Shown: positions 35,470 through 48,133 of the stretch, piece after piece
Position numbering within the stretch: position 1 is the first letter of the stretch
Layout of the letters: each line of letters begins with the position of its first letter
Assembly: GCF_009727055.1 (NCBI RefSeq)
Contig: NC_052351.1
Location: 60,060,205-60,124,204, forward strand
Reading direction: 5' to 3'
From: Benincasa hispida
Lineage: Eukaryota > Streptophyta > Magnoliopsida > Cucurbitales > Cucurbitaceae
DNA length: 64,000 nucleotides
Program-made: the position numbers and the translations under genes
Notes under the pieces: generated by a model
Seen by the model: the letters and a program-made list of their open reading frames with translations, nothing else
The model's database searches: none
Told to the model about the DNA's origin: nothing

Positions 35470-38400
35470 ATGTCGAACTCCATAATATAATTACTCGCTT
35501 CGGATAAATTTACTAGTATTAACTATTCAACATGGAAATGGGATATAACACGATACTAGCAATCGATGATCTAGGGTTCGTTTTGACAAAGGAATGTCCT
35601 CCGACTCCCAGCTCGTCAGCAAACCAAAATGTTCGGGATGCTTATGACAGATGTGTTAGGGAAAACAAAAGAGCTCGAGCCTATATCTTAACAATTATAT
35701 CAGATGATTTTGCTAAGAAACGTGAGAGCATGGTCAATGCTAAGGAGATCATGGATTTGTTGCTGGCACTATTTGGACAAGCGTCCTTATTTGTCCAGCA
35801 TGATACTCTCAAAGAAGTTTACAACCACCACATAAAGGAAGGAACTTTTGTTAGAGAACATGTTCTAGATATGATGGAAGAAGTAAACACTACTGTCATA
35901 AATAAGAAAATTGAGAAAGCGAAACAAGATACATATGATTTACTCGTTGTTGAAACATGTTTAATGGAATGATAAATTGACCTGGATATTAGATTCAGGG
36001 GCCACTAATCATATTTTTGTTTTCGCTCAGAAAACTAGTTCCTAGAGATAGCATGTAGAGGGCGGGACGACTTTCAAAGTTGGAATAGGAGAAGTCATTT
36101 CACCTAAAATAGTGGGCGACATGAAGTTGGTTTTTGGAGATAGATTCATTTTACTAGAAAATGTATATTATATTCCAACTCTGAGAAGAAATTTAATATC
36201 TATCTCTTGTTTATTAGAATAATTTTATAAAGTGTCTTTTGAAATTAATGAAGTGTTTATTAGTTCAAGAGGTACTTCAAATATGTTCTGCAAAACTAAA
36301 AAATAACTTATACGTGCTAAAACCAACTAAGGCTAAAGCTTTTTTGAATACTGGGATGTTTAAAATAGCTTAAACTCAGAATAAAAGGAAAATAGTTTCT
36401 CCTAATGCCTATCTTTGGCACTTGAGACTTGGACACATTAAACCCAATAGGATTGAGAGATTAGTTAAGAGTGGACTCCTAAGTCTGTTAAAATACAACT
36501 CTGACCTCTATGTGATTCCTGTCTTGAGGGTAAAATGACCAAAAGATCTTTTACAGAAAAAGGTCTTAGAGCCAAAGAACCCTTAGAAATCATGCATTCA
36601 GACCTCTGTGGTCTGATAATTAGTAAGTATATGGACTTGAATTTTAAAGACTATTTGATAGAGCATGGAATCCAGTCCCAGCTCACTACACTCGATACAT
36701 CTTAGCAAAATGATGTATCGAAAAGAAGAAATAGAACCTCATTAGACATGGTTCGTTCAATGATGAGCTATGCTCAGTTGCCTAGTTCATTTTTAGGATA
36801 TGCAATAAAGACCACGTTATACAATTTAAACATGGTTCCTTCAAAAAGTGTTTCTGAAACACCTTATGAATTACGAAGAGGGCGTAAAGGCAGTTTATAT
36901 CACTTCAAGATTTCGGGATGTCTGACTCATATGTTGGTTCAAAACCCAAAGAAGTTGGAATATCATTCAAAATTATGCCTATTTGTAGGACAACTCAAAA
37001 AGACAAAAAGAGGTAAGTTTTATGATCCTCAAGATGACAAAATGTTTGTATCAACAAACACTACATTCTTAGAGGAAGACCACATGAGAGATTCTCAACC
37101 TCACAGTAAGGAGTATTGAATGAAATTTCAAAAGAAGCTACAGATAAACCAACAAGAGTTGTTGATCAAGCCGGTCCTTCAACAATAGTCGTTGATGGAG
37201 CAAGAACATTTGGTCGGTCACATCCTTCTTAAGAGTTGAGAGAGCCTCGACATAGTGGGAGGGTCGTTTAACAGCCTGACTTAGAGGATGATGGCTTAGA
37301 GGTTCCATTTACCTTTAAACATGCAATGGAAGATGTAGATCGAGACTAGTGGATCAAAGCCATGGACCTCGAAATGGAGTCTATGTACTTTAATTCAGTT
37401 TGGGAACTTGTAGATCAACCAAATGAGGTAAAACCCATTGGTTATAGATGAATCTATAAGAGGAAACGAGACCAAGCAGGTAAGCTACAGACCTTTAAAG
37501 CTACACTTGTGGCAAAAGGGTCTACCTAAAGAGAGGAAGTGAACTATGAAGAAACATTTTCTTCTGTTACCATGCTAAGGTCGATAAGGATACTCTTGAA
37601 CATAACTGTTTTTTATGATTATGAGATCTGGAAAATGGATGTCAAGATAGCCTTTCTGAATGGCCATCTTAAAGAGAGTATCTATATGGCTACACTAGAG
37701 GGGTTGATTAACCAGGGTCAAGAGCAAAAGGTTTGCAAGTTAAAATGATATGTTTATGGATTGAAACAAGCATCTAGATCCTGGAATATGAGATTTGACA
37801 CTACGATCAAATTTTATGGGTTTGAACAGAACGTTCATGAACCTTGTGTTTAAAAGAAAATTGTCAACAAAACTATAACATTCTTAATATTGAATGTTGA
37901 TGATATCTTACTCATTGGAATGATGTAGGATTCCTAGCTGGCATTAAGAGATGGTTAGTAACACAATTCCAAATGAAATATTTGGGGGAAGTACAATATG
38001 TTCTTGGAATCCAAATCGTTTAGAATTACAAGAACAAAATGCTAGTCTTATCTCAGGCATCTTATATAGACAAGATGTTGTCTAGATATAAAATACAAAT
38101 CAAAAGGGGTTTGTTGCCTTCCAGACATGACATTCATCTATCTAAGGAACAGTGTCCTAAGACATCTCATGAAATTGAGGATATGAAACGTATTCCCTAT
38201 GCATCTGCAGTAGGTAGTTTGATATATATCATGTTATGTACACAGCCTGACATATGCTATGCAGTGGGAATTGTCAGCAGGTTTCAATCCAATCCTGGAT
38301 ATGATCATTGGACTGTCGTTAAAAATATCCTCAAGTATTTTTAGAGAATGGGGGACTATATACTTGTGTATAGCGCCAAGGATTTGATCCTTATAGGATA

Positions 38401-38850
38401 TATTGATTCTAATTTTCAAACCAATGTTGATTCAAGGAAATCAACTTCAGGATTAGTTTCGCTCTAAATGGAGGGGCTATAGTTTGGAGGAGTATAAAGC
38501 AAAGTTGTATTGCTGACTCCATCATGGAAGTAGATTTCATAGTTGCATGTGCAGCAATATGGCTTACAAAGTTATCAGATTTAAAAGTGGTTCCAAATAT
38601 GTATCCACCTATCACTCTCTATTGTGATAACAGTAGAGCAATTGCAAATTCCAAAAAACCCAGAAGGCATAAATGTGGAAAACACATTTAGCATAAATAT
38701 CATCTCATCAGGGAGATAGTAAATCAAGGAGACGTGATCGTCATGCAAATAGCCTCAGAAGACGACTACTGATCCGTTTATAAAGACCCTCACGATTGAA
38801 GTGTTCGAAGATCACATAGTGAGTCTATGATTACAGGTTATATAAATATA
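35470..38850 (+). pseudogene. inner copia gag-pol, internally deleted
   Basis: gag starts MSNSI at 35470, hits a stop within seven codons and shifts frame near 35530. It then reads the UBN2-type gag (VREHVLDMMEEVN) to about 35910. Here gag jumps straight into KIEKAKQDTYDLLVVETC, so the gag end and the CCHC zinc knuckle present in the outer copy (near 54261) are missing. The protease site DSGATNH is at 35992-36012. A second deletion joins SDLCG (near 36610) to YMDLNFKDY, removing the integrase core with its catalytic Asp residues. The integrase C-terminus is at 36748-37119, RT at about 37430-38030 (WKMDVKIAFLNG; NVDD instead of YVDD near 37900) and RNase H at 38039-38850 with many stops. Dead copy. 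Confidence 0.85.
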
Positions 38851-38950
38851 GGGCAAGTGGGAGAAATCATGGGTATGTGATACCTTAGTTTATTTTATTT
38901 ACGTTATTTTTCTCATACTCAACATTATATATGTAATCCATTGGAGTTTC

Positions 38951-38966
38951 AGTCCAAGTGGGAGTT
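38951..38966 (+). promoter_or_regulatory. polypurine tract of the inner copia
   Basis: AGTCCAAGTGGGAGTT directly precedes the 3' LTR. The same words precede the outer 3' LTR at 57532-57547. Confidence 0.75.
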
Positions 38967-41900
38967 TGTTGGATTGTATGTCCTGAAACTTGTGGTTTGT
39001 AAATATTAAACATATTATATTTTGCAATAAAGATGTTATTGAGGTTTATTCAATAAAGTTGTTTTTGAATATATGAATTGCTCCTTTTAAACCTAAATCC
39101 AATAAACTAAGAACCCTCTGGCTATAGGATGAATACATGGATTTTATGTGGAGACATAAAAGTGAATCAAGTTTGAGTAATATTCAAAACAGTCATAAGT
39201 ATAAGGATAAGGTTGGGTACCTTGTCTTAAGGACACTATGGTTGCGACCAACATTGTAATTGTTACAATAGTTGTAAAGTGTTATAAATGATATGATCTT
39301 GAATCTTCATGTGGAGACATGCAAGTAGAGGCATCCTATGCAATAAGTTTGCATAAGACCGGACCACGAAATAGTCACTTTTACTTTATAACACCATTTA
39401 CTGACAAAACTAACTATTTCAAATCGATGACCTAGGTAACTTAATCTTAATATTGAGCTAACTATGAACTTATGTTTATTCAGAACTATCCTTTAATCTG
39501 CATAAGTAAGAGTGGCTCAACCTCGCCGACTTAATAAGCCTCCCATTTTAGGGGTAAGATCGGTAGATAGCTTGAGACATAGTCCTGCGAGATGGAATTC
39601 GCTCCTACCGCTTTTAGGGTTAGTAGATAGGTTCTTCTCTTAAGTGTTGAATCCAGGTCTTCAATAAGGGATCTGATTGTTGAGAGGGATTCAGTTTGAT
39701 AGTTGGATCACAAACCGATTGTTCATTAGAGGATCAGTGGGATTTAAAAAACAAGATATAATTGCAGGGTAAAATGGTAATTTTGACCCAACTATAATTA
39801 CGAACAACCTGTGAGGGATCAACTTACTAATCATGGTTAAATCAAGTGGATATAAATACATCTACAGTGAGAAGAGTGCAGCAACTAGACTGTAGTGGAG
39901 TGTTTCGATAGTTAATGAATATTGATTAATCGTTTGAGCTCATGATTTGTACGTCCATTAGGTCCCTGATGCGTTATTTTATGATGTGAAATTATGGATG
40001 AAATTCGATGATGGAGTTGCGTGGAGCACTCAAGTTTTCTCAGTGGAATCCAAGTGTACACCCCACTGAGTTTCCTGGTAAGTCTAGGGTCGAACTCAGG
40101 GACTTGGGAAAACAGGTTGCGGTGGTAATTTTTAGAAAACTTTATAGTAACCAAATAAATAAATAAGTTGTTGTGATTTTTGTTTTCGGTAATGAAAATA
40201 AACAAACCTGATTTTTGTTTTGAAAAGAGTTGATAAAATGGAAGATGCGATGAGTATGCGGTGAACGGGTTGAGAAGGGTTTTGGCTAACACTTTCTAGG
40301 ATGCGTTTATGCTATGCGATCATGCAACACACATACAATAGTAAACCATCTCTCGGTGCGAATGCTACGGCTTCTAATGCTAGAACGCATGTGATATATG
40401 CGATAAGTCTACAGGGCCTACACATAAGCCTCTATTCCTATTTATGCGATGACAAAATGACATCCACACAAATAATGCGACCATATAATATCATACCTAT
40501 CTCTAGGGTGCATGTGATGTAGGTTGACAAACAGAGCTTATTCTAAGTCCCTATCTCTTGCTTATGCCGATCTAATCTCCCTCTCTCGAGTCTAGATTCT
40601 AACCTAGCTCTCTCGAGTCATTAGGTTCTTTCTTTAGACTCTCTCTCAAGTAGCTCTAAAGGGGTGTTGGGCACAATATAAAACAAGACAACCGCATGCG
40701 TTGAAGATCCTAGGTCATATTAGCTTAGTTCTTCTCAACCCATTCGATTAGTTTAGCTACTCATGCGTGCTAAGAGAGTTAACAAATATAGAATAAGAAT
40801 TTTCATTGTATAAATATAAAGTTGAAGTACAGAATAACAATGCAAGAAGAGAATAAAGAGCCTGGTAGGAATCTCTTGCTTCCCAGGCTTTTAAAATGTT
40901 TTTCTACTCGTGTTCAAAAGATAATCTTGCTCTCGCGAGAGTCGGCCCGCTTTCTGCTTTTACGCCTCAGGGTTCTCTCTCGAGTTGCCCTGAGCGATCT
41001 TTTGGCATCTTGGCTCTTCTCTTGCTCTACCTTAAAACAAAAAGGAAAACTATGGACAAGGCTAAAGACTGGGAAAATTCTCTAAGTGTTCGAACTCCTT
41101 TTCTGAAGGATGTCTTCGGTATTTATAGAGCTTCGGGGTGAAAGACGGCTTCTCCCTTATGATTGCACGGATGGGATGGCTTTAATTCTCTGACTGATGC
41201 GCTGGATATTTGTCACCGAAAAGCTGGATGTAGTTGTTATCGTTAGCGGCTTGTCAACTTAATTCAGATTCGACCATCATCAGCTTTCTGTCCCATCATT
41301 ATTAATTATGCCTTTCACCAGATGCACCCACCAAGTTGTGGCGACTCTATGTGGCAATCCTTCTTGAGCAGATGTTTGCAAACACAAATCACTGCAAAGC
41401 CTTGCGGTGATGCTGCGCTCGACCGTTGATTTCTTGTGATCGCGCTTTTTGCCTTGCGTCAACGCATATTCTGCATAAAAGTATAAAAATTAATTGTTTC
41501 TATGCGATGGACGCATGCGACCACAATATTATACACTTAATGCTTTTTGGACGCAATCTATCATATTTTATCAACACAAACCTTCATTGTTTAATAACTT
41601 AGCACTGTAATAACGTGCATTTCTACCTGTTATCAGTCCCACTGCTAGCTCATATCGTACAAAACGTTTGAACAGTATGTTGAGAGAATTTGAAATGTTC
41701 AAATTCGGTTTAGGGAAGTATTAATTATATACGATATAATTAAAATGTTTGATTATCAAATTAAAAAATTGGAGGATTGCGAATATTTAAATATGATTTA
41801 AATATTGTACATGAATGAGGATTCATGTTTAGAATTGGTGTTTTATTAATTTAATATTTAATATTAAATTAATTAGATTAATTATATTATTTGATTAATT

Positions 41901-42521
41901 AATTAAGGTTAATTTTATATAAAATTATTTATAAGTATTGATTTTATCTAAAATTAGTTCTATTTAAAATGATTAGTTGAATTATTTAATAAATTTTCCT
42001 TTTAAATTGAAATCGAGAATTTCAAATTTTATTTGAAAATGAGTTAGTGGGTGTTTCTTAAAAAACCCACTAATTCTTAGACCTAATCCAAGTTTGATAG
42101 TGTAATATTTGGTGTCATTGTACTATGCCTTTAATTTGCATGGAATTAAAGTATAAATACAATTTATTATTTTTCTTTTCTTTTTTTTTTTTTTTTTGCT
42201 TAAACAAAGTTCATGCAATTTTTTAAATTAATTGAAAATTATTTTCTCAATTTCTCCACCAAAATTACTCTCCAGTCTCAAAGTCCCTTAAATATCTTCC
42301 CAATTTCAGGGCCCATAACTCGTTCCAAGGATGGAGAATAGCAGGGAAGACTTTAGCGGTAGTCCACAAACAATTCGTGTTCTGAATACAAGAAGAATTT
42401 GCTTCAGCTTGGAGTTCTACAAAGGTTGTGCTCCAAAACCCTATTTTTCCCTTATGAACATGCTTGTATTTGAGTGCTTAAGATCCTAATTACTTCCACA
42501 TGTTAATTGTTAACACCAACA
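38967..42521 (+). repeat. 3' LTR of the inner copia, split by a solo LTR
   Basis: It starts TGTTGGATTGTATGTCC and ends TTAACACCAACA. It is interrupted at 39966 by the family-C solo LTR and resumes at 41641. Without the insertion it is about 1.88 kb. Flanking leader sequence, rather than new genomic DNA, follows at 42522. Confidence 0.82.
39967..41635 (-). mobile_element. solo LTR of gypsy family C
   Basis: 1669 bp, TGATGCGTT at one end and TGTTATCA at the other, bounded by a perfect GTCCC duplication (39962-39966 and 41636-41640). It matches the LTRs of the gypsy at 43930-53952 along its length, for example AGTATGCGGTGAAC, ACTTCTCAACCCATTCG and TAATAACGTG. No interior is attached, so it formed by LTR-LTR recombination. 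ORFs inside (39912-40292, 40822-41141) have no domain. Confidence 0.9.
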
Positions 42522-43457
42522 CTTAGGTTGATGATTTACAAAACACTTGCTACCTCAAGATCAAGCTGGTTTTTTATTTAGGTGAACCTAGTTTTATAAG
42601 CATGCGTGAGTGACATGAGGTTTTAAACAGTTATCACTTAGACATTGTAGTTTAAACCCAGTATAAAAGTTATTCTCGGATAAACACCTAGACTCAGGAT
42701 ATATTTAATTAGCCAAAATATTCCTAAGTAAAAGTATACCCAAACTGTCAAGAATAATTTAGTGGGAGAAAAATAATTTTTTTTTTAGCTCTCACGTCCC
42801 TAAGAGTTCAGATTGTGAGAAGCATGCTCAGCTTTATGTCGCCCTGGGTGTGGCTTCCATTTGGAAAGTGTTTGCATGGGTTAATAGCAAGGTGAATAAG
42901 GAAAGTTGTTCATAGTAAGTGGGAGAAGGAAGTATGTGCAAGGTGAATAGGGGAAGTTGTTCATAGTAAGTGGGAGAAGGAAGTATGTCAACACATCCTA
43001 TAGTCTCCTCCATTAGGTTCCACTTGCGTGTCGTCCTAGAGTGACCTCCAATTCGGAGGGTCATGACATAGGGATCAGAACAATGCAAACTTCATAAATT
43101 AATAGAGTCTTTTAGGTTCATTCTCAGCATTGTCTTTCCATTCGGTAGCTTGTTGGTACCGATCTCTGGTATCTAAAAATGGAGGGTTGCACTTACAAGA
43201 ATTACTAAGTGTTAGTAAATTCTTGACTAAAGAAGCAATAACTAAATGCTATAGGAATTAGAGTTATTTTGGTATTAGTACGTAGTCAAGAATGTTTTGG
43301 TTTAGGCAAAGAGTAATTGACTCTCCCTTGGTAGCGGTTATTCTGACTTGCTGAAGTATCATTGCAGAATTAATAAATTATATGGGTACATTATTACTTT
43401 TGCTAAAACTTGGATTTAATAGCAATTCATTATATAACTTCTTTAATTTTTTCCAGC
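42522..43457 (+). other. outer copia leader, 3' part
   Basis: It continues the leader from 31926 and matches the inner leader from 34570 on (TTGATGATTTACA, TATAAAAGTTAT, GTGTTAGTAAATTCTTGAC). It contains a 51-bp tandem duplication at 42888-42989. Confidence 0.75.
42888..42989 (+). repeat. 51-bp tandem duplication in the outer leader
   Basis: Two adjacent copies beginning CAAGGTGAATA, at 42888 and 42939, differ by about three bases. The inner element has one copy at this place. Confidence 0.85.
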
Positions 43458-43929
43458 ATGTCTAGCTCATTAGTTCAACTACTTGCTTATGAAAAATTAA
43501 ACAGAGACAACTACGCAACTTGGAAATCAAATCTATACACGATACTAGTAATCAATGGTCTTAGGTTTGTATTAAAAGAGGAATGTCCTCCAAATCCCAG
43601 CTCATCAACATACCGAAATGTTTAGGAATCCAATGACAGATGGATTAGGACCAATAATAAGGCCCAAGTCTATATCTTAGCAAGTATATCTGATGTTCTG
43701 ACTAAGAAACACGAGAGCATAGTCACCATTAAGGAGATCAACAATTCGTTACAGAAAATGTTTGGACAACTGTCCTCATCTATTAGGCAGGATACTCCTA
43801 AAGATGTTTTCAACTCTCGCATGAAGGAAGGAACCTATGTTAGAGAACATGTTCGGGATTTGATGCTCCACTTCAATATAGCAAAGATAAGCGATGCTGT
43901 CATTAATGAGAAAAGTCAGGTTAGTTTTT
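43458..43929 (+). pseudogene. outer copia gag, N-terminal part
   Basis: It starts MSSSLVQLLAYEKLNRDNYA at 43458, the usual copia gag opening. One stop follows STYRNV (43623), then the frame continues through YILASISDVLTKKHES and YVREHVRDLMLHFNIAKI to SQVSF, where the gypsy element is inserted. The frame resumes after the element at 53958 with IIESLPKSFLK. Confidence 0.85.
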
Positions 43930-45613
43930 GATGCGATGTAAATGAGATGAAATAATGGTATGGAATTGCGGTGATGAGTTATGCATTGCACATGCAAGTT
44001 TTCCTAGTAAAACCCTAGTATAAATCTCACTAGGTTTCCTGGTAAGTCCAGGGTCGAACACAGGGACTACTGAGTTATTATGCGTCAGTAAAATTGATTC
44101 CTTTGCGGTGTGTAAAAATAAATAAGTTGATTGATATTTTGTTTAAGTGTAATTCCTATGCGACGGATTTGAGTAAAGAGTTGATGAAAACGAGAAGTAC
44201 AATGAGTATGCGGTGAACAAGTTGAGAAAGAATTTAGCTAACACTTCCTAAGATTTCGTTCAAGTTATGCGATCATGCTACACACACACAACAACAAATC
44301 ATCTTCCAATGCAAATTTCATAATTCCTATTTCTAGGACTCATGCGATGTATACGATAATGTCAATAGGACTTATTCCTAAGCCTCTATTCTTGCCTATG
44401 CGATGATAAATGATGCACACATACACAAGGTGACCGCATACTATCATATCCTATCTCTAGGATGCATGCAATGCGTAAATAGCAAATAAAACTTATTCCT
44501 AAGTTTCTATCTCTTGCTTATGCAGTTCTAATCTGACTCTCCTGAGCATAGATTCTAATCTGACTTTCCCAAGCCTAGATTCTATCTTTAGACCACCCTC
44601 CTGAGCATCTTTAAAGGATGAATGACGCATACATAAGACAAGATGATCGCATAAAGTGAAAATCTCAGGTCATGCTAGCTAAGTACTTCTCAACCCATTC
44701 GGAAATTTAGCTACTCATACGAGATATAGAGAGATTGAGCACAAGTTGAATTAAGATTTCCATTGTCTATAGATTAAATGCATGATACAGAATAACAATA
44801 GACTGCAGAGATAAGAAGCTCGGTAGCAATGTCTTGCTTCTCGTGGCCTTTTACACTGTCTTTTCTTTCCAACTCTGCTCAGATGAATGTCTTTGCTTCC
44901 GTAAGTGTTGACCTTCTTTCCTTTTATAGCACTTCCCGACAATCTTCCGAGCTATCAAGGAATGTCCTCTCAGTGTCTTCTTCTCTTTACTTGCCTCTGC
45001 CTTCTAAGTATATAAATAATTATAGACTAACGATTATCTATTTATATGTGATCTAACTTCTCTATATGGTGAGCTCCTTGAACGATGGTGGACTTTGGTA
45101 TTTATAGAACTCAAGTTGAAGAAGCTTTTCTCTCTAATGATTATAATGATGGGAGGTCATTAAATCTTCTGTCTGATGCGCCGATTAATGGTCACCGAAA
45201 AGTTGAATGTACTTGCTACAGTGTGTCATTAACGACTAGTCAACTAAATTCGGATTCGACCGTGATCAACTTTCCTGCCCATCATGATTTATTATGATTT
45301 CACCTTAATGCGCCGTCTTTATGCGCCCACCTTCTTGAGCAACTCCTCGCGAACACATTCGATCGCATGATTTTGTGATCGCAATCTTTGAATGCGCGCG
45401 GACGTCGAACTCTTTGGATTACAATTTAACTTGCGCACCAAACCATTTTTCCTGCACAAAATAAGTACATTAGCTGCTTTTATGCGATGGCGCATCGATC
45501 GCAATATTCTCAGTTTACAGCTTTTGGACATGATTTTTTATATTTTTATTTTCGCATTCCCACATTGTTTTACATCTTTGTGCTGTAATAACGTGGATTT
45601 CTGCCCATTATCA
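43930..45613 (-). repeat. 3' LTR (element orientation) of gypsy C
   Basis: 1684 bp, pairs with 52278-53952 and with the solo LTR at 39967-41635. ORFs at 44751-45531 lie inside it and are not genes. Confidence 0.9.
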
Positions 45614-45628
45614 CACCCCCCAAATTTA
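45614..45628 (-). promoter_or_regulatory. polypurine tract of gypsy C
   Basis: On the minus strand AAATTTGGGGGGTG abuts the LTR start TGATAATGG, the usual form in gypsy elements. Confidence 0.8.
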
Positions 45629-46850
45629 AAACAATGCTTGTCCTCAAGCATAAACTTAAAGATTTTCTTTAGAGAGTCAGCCGCCTTTTCCTTACCTAGA
45701 TTTCTCAAGGTGCCTTATTCAAATCTTGAGCCAAATTTTAATTTGTATCCTGGTCTCTTTCTAAATTATTTCTAAAATTTAGGGACCGCAAGTTTAATCT
45801 TCAAAAAGACTTTACTTGTTTCCAGGACATGGCATGATTTATTTCAAAACTTTTTCCAACCGGGGTGTTTCCAAAGTGATTTTTATCCTTGCGCGGTTTA
45901 GATATTCTTTTTGTGACCTTGCACTGATCCAAGTGCCTTATCTTCATTTTGGCTTGCCCCCACGGGTTTCATGTGGACATCCAACTACGAGCGAGGCGCT
46001 CTTTTACAGTCTACACGCATGCCCATTTGGCAGTGGAGTTGCGATCACTTGGTTTATGCGTTGATCACGATTCCTACCTTCGTTTTGGCTTGCCCCCATG
46101 GGTGTCATGCGAACATCCAACTACGAGTAGGATCCGATCTCAATGTTATGATTTTTTTTTAATTAAATCTCTAAAAGTAGCAAGGTTCAAAATAAATACT
46201 GGCACCCCCAAATTTAAACGCAGCAATACCCTCATTGCTGATAGACTGAAATGATTCATGCGATGCTCTTAGGACGTTTTGTAAAAATCATTTTGAAAGA
46301 AAGCTGGTGGACCACTAACTTCGAGAAATATTTCATGAATTGACCGTCCTTAAATTAAGTTGATTCTAGTACATGCAATGAGAAATAAAGGCATGAGTTT
46401 CATCATTGAAATCATAATTGGTACGGAAAAAATTGCGGTGACTAACTAAAGTCATCAATCATTCAGTGATTGCGCCAACTAAAGAGGATGCGATGATAAA
46501 ATTATCAATGATAAAAATGAGATGCAAGAATGCAAAATTTGGAATAAACAAAGTCAAAGAAAGATACAATCCCCAAATTTGCTTTGTTGCTCGCATCGTC
46601 TGTGATCGCATCCTTCTTTGCGGCAGGTTGATTCCTCGATTATGATGGGCTGAACGAATTGGTCGCATTTTTCGGTTATCACGTAGCTCCGCCACAATCG
46701 TTGCTAAAACATCAAGAGGGTCAAAAAAATAAAAGATAGAGTTGAAAATTCCAAAGATTAGTGTTTGTACAAAAAAATAAAGTAAGTTCATGAAAGAAAT
46801 ATATCAAAAGGATACTTCAAAAAATTTGCATCCCTGATGAGTTTGTGTCG
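45629..46850 (-). other. 3' untranslated region of gypsy C with an internal repeat
   Basis: Between the integrase end and the purine tract. It has no domain. A block about TTTTGGCTTGCCCCCA followed by CATCCAACTACGAG occurs twice (about 45948-45992 and 46084-46128), 136 bp apart. The ORF at 46459-46791 has no recognisable domain. Confidence 0.6.
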
Positions 46851-48108
46851 CATAACAACCCAGGGACCGCTCGTTTCTTCTTCAGTCAGGATTCCTCAGG
46901 TCTACAGAGGTATTCTCGCGATGAAAGTCACCTCCGTGATACATCTTGACTCTTTGTCCGTTGACCTTGAATGCGCGGGTCCCTTCTTCATTAGTTAATT
47001 CTATCGCACCGTGCAGGAATACTTCTTTGATTATAAAGGGTCCGAACCAGTGTGACTTTAATTTACTGGGAAAAAGTTGTAGCCGAGAATTTTATAACAA
47101 GACCTTCGGTCCAACCTGGAGATTCTTTTCGCATAGTCATTTGTCATGCCAGTGTTTTGTGCATTCCTTGTAGATCTTGGCATTTTCGTATGCTTGAATT
47201 CTCCATTCGTCTAGCTTGAGCAACTTAAGTTTTCTTGCCTCCCTGCAGTCTTCAAATCAAAATTGAGCTTCTTCACTACCCACAGTGCTTTGTGCTCCAA
47301 TTCTCGTGGTAAGTGGCATGCCTTTCCAAACACCAGCGCATATGGGGACATGCCTATAGGTGTTTTATAGGCGGTCCTATATTCCCACAAGGCATCGTCC
47401 AGCTTCATGGCCCAATCTTTGCGTAAAGGATTCACCACCTTCTCTAGGATCAGTTTGATTTCCCTATTTGACACATCGGCTTGGCTGTTTGTCTGTGGAT
47501 GGTATGCAGTGGCGACCTTATGGTGGATATCATACTTGAGCAGCAATTTGTTGATGATGCCATTGACAAAGTGGAAGCCTTCGTCACTTATTATGGCACG
47601 TGGGGTGCCAAAACGAATGAAGATATTTCTTCGCAAGAATTTGGAGACGATCGTCGCATCGCTTGTGATGCAAAATACCGCTTCAACCCATTTGGAGACA
47701 TAATCGACGGCCAACAGAATGTATTTGTGACCATTTGATGGTGGAAATGGTCCCATGAAGTATATGCCCCATACGTTGAATAACTCCAATTCTAAGATAA
47801 TATCCATTGGCATTGCATTCTTCCGTGGAATGTTTCCCGTGCATTGGCACTTGTCACATTTTATCGAATAACACTTTTGCTGTTGTGCGTTGACCTCCAA
47901 AATGTCCACCTTACGGTGAGTCATGGCATTGGGATAGTATGCACTGTTGAGCAGTCTCTAGTACACAGACGCAATATCTGGTTTGACACTCTCTTGTAAA
48001 GATTTGGCTCGTCCCAATAATAGAATTTACATTCGTGCATGAGTTGCCTCTTTTGATGGGCTGTGTAATCTTCCGAATATTGTTCAAAGACCAGATAATT
48101 GAACACAT
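46850..48108 (-). pseudogene. gypsy C integrase
   Basis: The N-terminal zinc region is broken by frame changes (47911-48108). From 47924 down the core is open to 47211. The catalytic triad positions are readable: Asp in [14 protein letters not shown], Asp in [11 protein letters not shown] and Glu in [22 protein letters not shown] lies between the last two. The end of the ORF breaks near 47211, and the C-terminal domain continues out of frame to about 46850 (LFPGKL- and IKEV-like traces). It would have joined element cDNA to host DNA. Confidence 0.85.
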
Positions 48109-48133
48109 CTACGTACCATAGTAATTCTTCAAT

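Larger units (their letters stand above)
31927..42521 (+). mobile_element. inner copia element (family A), nested in the outer leader
   Basis: LTR 31927-33554, PBS 33556-33568, leader to 35469, gag/pol remnants 35470-38850, purine tract 38951-38966, LTR 38967-42521 (with a solo LTR in it). Both LTRs close TTAACACCAACA. Flanking bases are TTTAA (31922-31926) and CTTAG (42522-42526), consistent with a 5-bp duplication carrying two transitions. Removing the element joins the leader in the same order as the intact leader at 34560-34590 of this very element. Confidence 0.82.
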
